Below are positions 35,876 to 41,274 of a stretch of DNA of 41,274 nt, in pieces. Every line of letters begins with the position of its first letter. Position 1 is the stretch's first letter. Source of the stretch: Planctomycetota bacterium (GTDB lineage Bacteria > Planctomycetota > Planctomycetia > Gemmatales > Gemmataceae); NCBI GenBank assembly GCA_016195405.1, contig JACPZP010000115.1, positions 1 through 41,274 of the forward strand, read 5' to 3'. The translations under genes were made by a program, and so were the position numbers. The notes below the pieces were generated by a model, which saw only the letters and a program-made list of their open reading frames with translations, did no database searches and had not been told where the DNA came from.

Positions 35876-36232
35876 ATGACGGATCTAGAGCATAAAGAAC
35901 ATGCGGCCGATCATGGGCCGAACTTTCAGACCTATATTGCCGTGTTCATCGCTCTTTGTGTGGGCACGGGCTTGTCGTTCCTGGCGAACCTGTTTCTGGG
36001 TCAGGGAGCTGCCAGCTTCTGGATCATCATGGCGGTGGCGGTGTTCAAGGCGACGCTCGTGGCCATGATCTTCATGCACCTCAAGTTCGACTGGGGCAGG
36101 CTCTATTGCATCGTCATTCCTGTCAGCGTGATGGCCGTGATGATGATGATCGTGCTACTGCCCGACTCGGTTTTCTATTGGCACCATCTCCACCGGCAGC
36201 AAGAGACCGCCGCGGAGAGCACGGGGCACTAG
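35876..36232 (+). CDS. Cytochrome c oxidase subunit IV (prokaryotic, CyoD/CtaF type)
   Basis: A 118-residue three-helix protein (FQTYIAVFIALCVGTGLSFLA; FWIIMAVAVFKATLVAMIFMHLKFDW; CIVIPVSVMAVMMMIVLLP). The KATLVAMIFMHLKFDW segment is typical of the family. GTG 35864 overlapping the coxC stop is an alternative start. It supports assembly of the oxidase. Confidence 0.88.
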   Translation: MTDLEHKEHAADHGPNFQTYIAVFIALCVGTGLSFLANLFLGQGAASFWIIMAVAVFKATLVAMIFMHLKFDWGRLYCIVIPVSVMAVMMMIVLLPDSVFYWHHLHRQQETAAESTGH

Positions 36233-36240
36233 CAATCATC

Positions 36241-37308
36241 ATGGGTCACTGGGCAGCTAGTCAGAGCCGCGCTCGCCAGGAAGCGGACCAGCGAACTCGC
36301 ATCCGCTTCCTGACGGGCGCGGCTCTGATTGTGTTGGTCCTCGCCGGCTCCGCATCCGCAGATACGCCGGATTCGCTGTATTCCGAAGTCGGCGCGGTCA
36401 AACCCTTTGAGTTGGTCGATGCGTACGGCCAGCCGTTTCGGCCCACCGACCTCAAGGGACGTGTTTGGATCGCTCACTTTTTCTACCGCTCGTGCACCGA
36501 AGGCTGCGCTCAGACGACGGCGGCGATGAAAGATTTGCAAGACGCCTTCCGCGGCAAACCCGACGTCGCCCTGGTCAGCATCAATCTCGATCCCGAAACC
36601 GATGCTCCAACGTTGAAGGAATACGCCGAGTCGCTGGGGACCGAGCGCGGCCAGTGGTATTTCTTGACCGGCAACGCCGACGACATCTATCAGGTGGTGC
36701 AGACGTGCTTCTTCCAAAGCGCCGGCCGCACCGGCGCCACGGATCCCGGCAAAGCGGTCATGCACACCTTCAACTTGATGGTCGTCGATCAAAACGGCAT
36801 GATCCGCGGCTATGCGAGCGGCAAGGATCCGACGCACATCCCTGCGCTTATTGACCGAGTTCGATCACTGGTGCGGCCGCGCTTCACCTTGCCGGCCGTC
36901 AATGCCTCGCTCAACGGCTTGTGCGCGGTCTTGCTCGCCGCGGGATATACGGCAATCCGAATGCGGCGCGAACTCTTGCACAAGTCGATCATGCTGACCG
37001 CGCTTTTGGTGTCGGCCGTTTTTCTGGGATGTTACCTGTACTACCATTTCGTCGTGCTTGACGGCAGACCGACCCGCTTCGCTGGCGAGGGGTGGATTCG
37101 GCCGGTGTATTTTGGGATACTGCTGACGCATACGGTCTTGGCCGCGATCGTCGCCCCTCTGGCAATTTTCGTCGCCTACCAAGGACTGCGCGATCGCCGG
37201 CCGCGGCATGTGAAGGTGGCCCGCTGGACGTTGCCGATTTGGTTTTATGTGTCGGTGACCGGAGTGGTGATTTACGTGTTGCTTTACCATGTCTACCCGC
37301 CCATATGA
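36241..37308 (+). CDS. SCO1/SenC copper chaperone fused to a DUF420 membrane domain
   Basis: A 355-residue fusion. After a signal/anchor, residues about 45-215 form a SCO thioredoxin-fold domain with the copper site C-x3-C (FFYRSCTEGC) and the distal histidine (AVMHTFNLMV). The C-terminal 140 residues are a DUF420 domain with four helices and conserved His/Tyr positions (LGCYLYYHFV, FGILLTHTVLAA, ARWTLPIWFYVSVTGVVIYVLLYHVY). SCO delivers copper to CuA of CoxB; DUF420 proteins are often found in oxidase clusters. Residues 8-29 are encoded by an inverted repeat (36262-36327). Confidence 0.9.
   Translation: MGHWAASQSRARQEADQRTRIRFLTGAALIVLVLAGSASADTPDSLYSEVGAVKPFELVDAYGQPFRPTDLKGRVWIAHFFYRSCTEGCAQTTAAMKDLQDAFRGKPDVALVSINLDPETDAPTLKEYAESLGTERGQWYFLTGNADDIYQVVQTCFFQSAGRTGATDPGKAVMHTFNLMVVDQNGMIRGYASGKDPTHIPALIDRVRSLVRPRFTLPAVNASLNGLCAVLLAAGYTAIRMRRELLHKSIMLTALLVSAVFLGCYLYYHFVVLDGRPTRFAGEGWIRPVYFGILLTHTVLAAIVAPLAIFVAYQGLRDRRPRHVKVARWTLPIWFYVSVTGVVIYVLLYHVYPPI
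36262..36327. repeat. Inverted repeat (GAGCCGCGC...AAGCGG type) inside the SCO-DUF420 gene
   Basis: Arms starting CAGAGCCGCGC (36262) and ending GCGCGGCTCTG (36327) match at all but two of about 26 positions, around a 14-base spacer. It codes for part of the signal/anchor region. It resembles dispersed palindromes in other planctomycetes from memory, which I cannot verify here. Confidence 0.75.
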
Positions 37309-37327
37309 GAGGCCGGTAGAATACACC

Positions 37328-37404
37328 AAGCCCGCAGGCGAGTCTTCGAGCCTGCGGGGTGTGGTCGGTTACCCCGCAGATTCGCTGCGCTCATCCGCGG
37401 GCTT
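37328..37404. repeat. Chimeric palindrome: family A arm plus family B arm
   Basis: The first arm (37328-37359) has the family A loop GAGTCTTCGA; the second (37371-37404) has the family B loop TCGCTGCGCTC. The outer AAGCCCGC and GCGGGCTT pair, so the element still closes. It sits directly before the small selenoprotein gene. Confidence 0.85.
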
Positions 37405-37417
37405 GAGGATGGTGAAA

Positions 37418-37720
37418 ATGACTTGGCTTCAGCGCATCGCCGGATTCCTCGTGTTGGCAATCTTCCTGGCGATGCCCTTGTCCGCGCATGCTTGCCCCTC
37501 CTGAAAGGAAGCGATTTCCTCCGGTTCGGAGGACGACGTCAACAACCTGCCCGCGGCTTACAACGCCAGCATTTACTTGATGGTGGGCGTTCCGTATCTT
37601 TCCTTGGGTGCGGTAAGCTTCCTGATTTATCGCGGCTGCAAGAAGAACGCGGCGTATTATCATGCGCTAAATATGAACCCCGCAGATTCGCTGCGCTCAT
37701 CTGCGGGCTTGGAAGAATGA
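37418..37720 (+). CDS. Small membrane protein with UGA-encoded selenocysteine in a CPSU motif
   Basis: A 100-residue protein if TGA 37502-37504 is read as selenocysteine (residue 29). ATG 37418 lies 9 bases after GAGG; ATG 37409 is too close. A signal peptide (IAGFLVLAIFLAMPLSAHA) is followed by CPSU, then KEAISSGSEDDVNNLPAAYN and one membrane helix (SIYLMVGVPYLSLGAVSFLIY) with RGCKKN. The CxxU motif lies at the mature N-terminus, probably outside the membrane. Ordinary homologues would have CPxC here. The last 14 residues or so come from a family B palindrome. It follows SCO-DUF420 in the oxidase cluster, so copper delivery or thiol redox control of assembly is a reasonable guess. A pseudogene is the alternative. 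Confidence 0.75.
37517..37533 (+). promoter_or_regulatory. Candidate bacterial SECIS hairpin for UGA 37502
   Basis: TCCTCCG pairs perfectly with CGGAGGA around a GTT loop (or GGTTC with the last pair open). The GGU begins 19 bases after the UGA, the same distance as in E. coli fdhF, where the SelB-binding loop is GGUC. It lies inside the coding sequence. Confidence 0.65.
37677..37710. repeat. Single family B arm at the 3' end of the selenoprotein gene
   Basis: Stem CCCCGCAGAT / ATCTGCGGG with the TCGCTGCGCTC loop. It supplies the last codons of the preceding protein. Confidence 0.8.
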
Positions 37721-37724
37721 GGCT

Positions 37725-39461
37725 ATGCCCTACATCGGCATCGATTTCGGCACCAGCAACTCGGTCGTCGCCAACTTTCAATTCGGTCATGCGGACGTGC
37801 TTCCCAACCACGAGGGGCTCAAGTGGACCCCCTCCGTGGTGACCATGCGCCGCGACGGCAGCCTCGCCTTCGGCCAAGAAGCGAAAGAAAACTTCGACGA
37901 GCAGCGCTCCATCCGCTCCATTAAGCGCATCTTGGGCACTCCGGAGCGCGTCCCCTTCGTCGGCCAAAATCTCCGCACCGAGCAAGTCGCGGTCATGCTT
38001 TTCTCGCAGCTCAAGCGCGACGCCGAAAAAGCCCTGGGAGAACCGTATTCCAAGTCCGTGGTCACGATCCCGGCGAATTCCAAGGGCCTCGCCCGGCATG
38101 CCACCAAGCTGTGTGCCGGAGCGGCTAGCATGCAAGTTCTGACGCTCATTAATGAGCCGACCGCCGCCGCCATCTGTTATGGCCTCAATGCCCAGCAGGA
38201 TCAGACCGTGCTGGTCTACGACTTTGGCGGCGGCACACTCGACGTCACGGTCCTGCGCATTCATCACGGCGTCTTCGAAGAGATCAGCAGCAAAGGCATC
38301 GGCAAGCTCGGCGGCGACGATCTCGATCAGCTACTGGGCAACTTGCTCGCCAAACGGTTCCAAGAGAAAACCGGCTACGACATTCTCAATTCGCCGTACA
38401 AAACGCAGTTCATGCTCGCCGTGGAAAAGGCCAAGATCGAGCTGTCCACCGAGAACCGCACCGTCGCCCGCAAAGCCGAATTGGTCCCCGAGCGCCATCT
38501 CAGTCTGGAAGAAGAGATCGATCGCCAATCCTTCGAAAAGGAAATCATGCCGCTGGTGGTCAAGTCGGGCACGGCTATCGACGAGGCTTTATCGCTGCGC
38601 AATCTCCGGCCGCGCGACATTGACCGCATCCTGCTCGTGGGCGGCACCAGCAAGATTCCGCTCATCCGCCGCTACGTCAGCGAAAAACTGGCCGGCAAGG
38701 AGGCCGAACCTTTCGACAAGGTCGATCCCATGACTTGCGTGGCCCAGGGAGCGGCCATCGTCTCCGCGATCCTGCAAGGCGCGCCGGGCCTCGACAATAA
38801 CGCCTACAGCGTCAAGCTCGAGCATTCGCTGTGCGCCAACCCGATCAACGAGCGCCGCCAGGTCTATCTCGATCCCATCATCCGCCGCGGCGCCGATATT
38901 CCGTGCAGCTTCACCAAAACTTATCACCCTGTCGCCGATCCGGCTGAGCGCGTGGTCATCAGCGTCTTCGAGGGCGACGTTTACGACGAACCGGACAACG
39001 CCGAAAACGTGAAGCTGGCCGAGATTCCCTGGGAATTCAATCCGCCCCGGCCGCAAAAAGACGGGGCCATCGAAGTAACCTACGAGTACGGCGACGACGG
39101 CATCTTGACGGTGATCCTCCACGACATGTTCAATGGACAAAAGAAACGCTTCGCCATCCAGCAATCCGGCCCCGATCAGATGGACGCCGGCCAAATCATG
39201 AAGATGAAGCGAATCAACGAAGAGCTGATGCAGCGGAGCCAGGACGTCGAATCGACCCCGGAATATCGCGACGCCGTCGAAGTGCTCAAAAAGACCGAGC
39301 AGGACGTGATCTCCAAGGTCGAGGACCCCGCCGACAAGCGCGAGCTGGAGGATCTGTGCCGGCTTGTGCGCGAGGCGATGGCCTCGGGCGACCGCAAACG
39401 CATGGAAGAGGCGGGCTCGGCGCTCAACGATCGGCTGCTCAATTACGCGTATCTCTTGTAG
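37725..39461 (+). CDS. Hsp70-family ATPase (DnaK-like paralogue)
   Basis: A 578-residue Hsp70. The actin-type ATPase is complete: phosphate-1 IGIDFGTSNSVV, VVTIPANSKG, NEPTAAAICYG, phosphate-2 YDFGGGTLDVTVL (about residue 165) and LVGGTSKIP (about 305). The substrate-binding half is divergent and shorter than in DnaK (about 385-500), followed by a helical lid. No J-domain or GrpE gene is adjacent, unlike a true dnaK operon, so this is probably a specialised paralogue. Its ATG is 4 bases after the previous stop. The next gene, a zinc-ribbon/TPR protein, may be a partner. Confidence 0.93.
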   Translation: MPYIGIDFGTSNSVVANFQFGHADVLPNHEGLKWTPSVVTMRRDGSLAFGQEAKENFDEQRSIRSIKRILGTPERVPFVGQNLRTEQVAVMLFSQLKRDAEKALGEPYSKSVVTIPANSKGLARHATKLCAGAASMQVLTLINEPTAAAICYGLNAQQDQTVLVYDFGGGTLDVTVLRIHHGVFEEISSKGIGKLGGDDLDQLLGNLLAKRFQEKTGYDILNSPYKTQFMLAVEKAKIELSTENRTVARKAELVPERHLSLEEEIDRQSFEKEIMPLVVKSGTAIDEALSLRNLRPRDIDRILLVGGTSKIPLIRRYVSEKLAGKEAEPFDKVDPMTCVAQGAAIVSAILQGAPGLDNNAYSVKLEHSLCANPINERRQVYLDPIIRRGADIPCSFTKTYHPVADPAERVVISVFEGDVYDEPDNAENVKLAEIPWEFNPPRPQKDGAIEVTYEYGDDGILTVILHDMFNGQKKRFAIQQSGPDQMDAGQIMKMKRINEELMQRSQDVESTPEYRDAVEVLKKTEQDVISKVEDPADKRELEDLCRLVREAMASGDRKRMEEAGSALNDRLLNYAYLL

Positions 39462-39482
39462 TGGCGCCCGGGGAATTCGACC

Positions 39483-39968
39483 ATGCCCCTATGTCCGCAA
39501 TGCAACAAGCCTTTGCGTGAGTTGGTCAGGCGCTGTCCGTCGTGCCAGGCGGACCTCGATCTCTTGGTCGATTACGTCAGCCATCTTCAAGGCGGTCTGG
39601 AACGGGCCGAGAACCTCACGCGCGCCGGCGAGTTAGGTCAGGCGATGTGGGCCTATCTGGAAGTGCTCGAAGTCGATCCCGACAACGCCCCCGCGAAACG
39701 TCAAGTCGGCCAGGTGACCGCGGCGGTTCGGCAATTTGATTCCGTCGCGCCGGGGAGGCGCTGGCTTAACCGCATCCGCGGCATGGAGCCGGTCGATCCC
39801 GAGCGCGAAAAACTCATGCGCTGGCTGCGCTGGCTCTTCTTCGCGGCGGCCCTGTTCGTCGCATTTAGCGCCGGCTACATGCTCGGCAGCGCGACGTGGG
39901 ATACTGGCAGCGACACAGAAAAGCCGCCGACACAACAGCTCGGTCCGCCAAACAACGCGCTAAGCTAA
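39483..39968 (+). CDS. Zinc-ribbon/TPR-like protein with C-terminal membrane helix
   Basis: A 161-residue protein. The N-terminus has a zinc ribbon, CPQC (4-7) and CPSC (18-21). Residues about 38-75 resemble one TPR repeat (GELGQAMWAYLEVLEVDPDN). Residues about 115-137 are a membrane helix (LRWLFFAAALFVAFSAGYML), followed by a short polar tail. It would face its ribbon/TPR part to the cytoplasm. 21 bases separate it from the Hsp70 gene, so they likely form an operon; a TPR could bind the Hsp70. No known family recognised. Confidence 0.72.
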   Translation: MPLCPQCNKPLRELVRRCPSCQADLDLLVDYVSHLQGGLERAENLTRAGELGQAMWAYLEVLEVDPDNAPAKRQVGQVTAAVRQFDSVAPGRRWLNRIRGMEPVDPEREKLMRWLRWLFFAAALFVAFSAGYMLGSATWDTGSDTEKPPTQQLGPPNNALS

Positions 39969-40013
39969 ACTCAAGCCCTCAGAGCGGCCGAGCCGCAATG
40001 AAGGATGATGAAA

Positions 40014-40077
40014 GAGCATGTCCTGTGGTGTAAGGTGATGTTTTCACAGGCATCCCTTGCACACCAGGAGCATGCTC
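40014..40077. repeat. Imperfect inverted repeat covering the ribosome site of the last gene
   Basis: GAGCATG (40014-40020) pairs with CATGCTC (40071-40077), and the flanking TCCTG-GTGT / ACAC-CAGGA segments continue the stem with small bulges. The AGGAG at 40066-40070 lies inside the right arm and the ATG at 40078 directly follows it, so folding would block translation. It may also mark one end of a mobile element. Confidence 0.6.
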
Positions 40078-41274
40078 ATGAAGTCTTTTATACAACGCTT
40101 TGGCGCGTTTCTTGTCGGCATTCTTTGCGGCTTTGATCGGCTGCGCTTTCGCGGTGTGAGCCGCCTTCTCAACAACACCGGCGGCGTCAACAGCTATCTC
40201 TATCGGCGGGATCTGCTCGTCAAAGAGTTCGCGCAGCATACCCAAGAACTCACCGCCAAGATCATCGCCGGCACCGAGGCGCTGGCCAAAAGCGAAGGGT
40301 TGGCCATTCGCTATCTGAACAGCCCCAACCTCGACAAGGAAGCGGTCGCCTTGGAGTTGGCTCAAGAACGCCGTATCCGCCAAGGGCGAATCGCCATTCG
40401 CAGTTGCGTCGAGACGTGCCGCACCTTTCGCGTACGCGGCAATCGCGGCAACGGCCACATCGAAGTTCGCGCCGAAGACGGCAAATGCAACCACTTTTAC
40501 CACTACTTTGTGCACGAGCGCGTCGGCCTGTGCTACGTGCGGGTGCAAAGCTGGTTCCCTTTCACCATGCGCGTTGGGCTCAATGGCCGCGAATGGCTCT
40601 TCCGCCAGTTGCGTCAGGCCAAGATCGGCTTTTGCCGTCAGGACAACTTGCTCGTGGCGGTGGACGATTGGTCGCGGGCACAAGAGCTTCTCGATCAACA
40701 ACTGCACACCGATTGGCCGGCGTTTCTCAACGACTTGGCAACACAAACGAACCCGCTCTTGCCGTATCTGCACAACGAAGCCAAGGTCCCCTACTACTGG
40801 ATGACCGAGCAAAGCGAATGGGCCACCGACATGGTGTTCCAATCGCCCCGAGACCTGGCGCGCCTGCATCCGCGCTTCGTGCGCCACTGCCTGGAGGTGC
40901 TCGGTTGCCGCGACCTGCTGCGCTTTTTGGGACGCCACGTTCCCGCCCAAGCTTTCGGCAAACGTTACACGGCCTTGGCGGTCAAGGCAGACCTCAAGGA
41001 ACGCCATGAAGGTCTGCGTGCCAACGAGCGTCTGGCCCAGAGCCTGGCGACCGTAGCGGACCCAACTCCGTTGGCCCAATTACTGAAACCGCTGGGCCGT
41101 CCCGTCCTCAAGGACGGGCGACGCGCCCGCCCGTTGAATCCGCTGGTGGGTCCCGACGCAGCCTTGTTGCAGATCCTCGCCCAGATCCTCGCCCGCGGCG
41201 ATTTCCTCCTGCACGGCCTGCGCAATCGCGACCTCCGCCACGCCTTGCACGGCGACACCACCGACCCGGCAGAA
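40078..41274 (+). CDS. Large uncharacterised protein, 3'-truncated by the window edge
   Basis: 399 codons without a stop to the last base. ATG 40078 lies 7 bases after AGGAG. The protein begins MKSFIQRFGAFLVGILCGFDRLRFRG and contains RSCVETCRTFRVRG, KCNHFYHYFVHERVGLCYVRVQSWFPF, GLNGREWLFRQL and RQDNLLVAVDDWSRAQELLDQQL. From memory this resembles a widespread, often multi-copy family of unknown function in soil bacteria, starting with a similar FIQRYRD...GVLSGFDRLxFRG block; I cannot confirm copy number. No transposase catalytic motif is recognisable. The reverse-strand frame over this region is a shadow. Confidence 0.7.
   Translation, partial: MKSFIQRFGAFLVGILCGFDRLRFRGVSRLLNNTGGVNSYLYRRDLLVKEFAQHTQELTAKIIAGTEALAKSEGLAIRYLNSPNLDKEAVALELAQERRIRQGRIAIRSCVETCRTFRVRGNRGNGHIEVRAEDGKCNHFYHYFVHERVGLCYVRVQSWFPFTMRVGLNGREWLFRQLRQAKIGFCRQDNLLVAVDDWSRAQELLDQQLHTDWPAFLNDLATQTNPLLPYLHNEAKVPYYWMTEQSEWATDMVFQSPRDLARLHPRFVRHCLEVLGCRDLLRFLGRHVPAQAFGKRYTALAVKADLKERHEGLRANERLAQSLATVADPTPLAQLLKPLGRPVLKDGRRARPLNPLVGPDAALLQILAQILARGDFLLHGLRNRDLRHALHGDTTDPAE

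Noticed and set aside
39979..41079. 366-residue minus-strand open frame at the window end
   Set aside because: The plus strand has a longer uninterrupted frame with a ribosome site and protein-like motifs; the minus-strand frame is its shadow.

Overview
The window is a GC-rich, gene-dense bacterial chromosome segment that most resembles a planctomycete (phylum Planctomycetota). The reasons are a vegetative rpoD/dnaG pair, genes for the archaeal-type C1 carriers tetrahydromethanopterin and methanofuran in a bacterium, a serine/threonine kinase fused to a tubulin-like domain, a large secreted PQQ-type propeller, a Uma2 gene, MoxR/DUF58 genes, and many palindromic intergenic repeats. The placement is inferred from gene content; no marker tree was possible. 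No tRNA, rRNA, CRISPR array or intact insertion sequence was seen.

Layout. (1) 1-4185: 3' part of dnaG, rpoD with a strong terminator, and a coiled-coil zinc-ribbon protein. (2) 4221-6596: an ATP-grasp ligase, a CitG-like protein and a PTPS-like protein, together resembling bacterial H4MPT biosynthesis genes. (3) 6673-10800: an LplT-like transporter fused to an acyltransferase, an MCE/OmpA-like lipid-transport protein and a divergent sigma factor. (4) 10817-14686 (-): kinase-tubulin-like fusion. (5) 14833-17196: ASCH protein, mfnB, an mfnE-like kinase on the opposite strand, and a TlpA-like lipoprotein with an in-frame UGA. (6) 17671-20028: uronate isomerase-like protein, HTH regulator, PilZ protein. 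(7) 20173-28438: two related membrane proteins, then (-) DUF58, Uma2, MoxR, a 1209-residue propeller and a tiny membrane protein. (8) 28743-37720: an A2-type cytochrome c oxidase cluster with diheme cytochrome c, CoxB, CoxA, CtaA, CtaB, CoxC, subunit IV, SCO-DUF420, and a small membrane protein with a second in-frame UGA. (9) 37725-39968: an Hsp70 and a zinc-ribbon/TPR membrane protein. (10) 40078-end: a large uncharacterised gene cut by the window edge.

The strongest unusual signal is a pair of probable selenoproteins. In both, a TGA replaces one cysteine of a CxxC redox motif, giving UGPC near 16888 and CPSU near 37502. Translation continues in the same frame with clear protein sequence. 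Each TGA is followed at a suitable distance by a hairpin with a GGU-containing apical loop, like the E. coli fdhF SECIS element. Ordinary genes here use TGA as a true stop, so the genetic code is not reassigned. The second protein, at the end of the oxidase cluster, may be an undescribed selenoprotein family.

The other main signals are the kinase-tubulin-like fusion and a set of palindromes whose loops are conserved while the stems differ in a compensated way. One palindrome is a chimera of two loop families, and several palindromes have become part of coding sequences.
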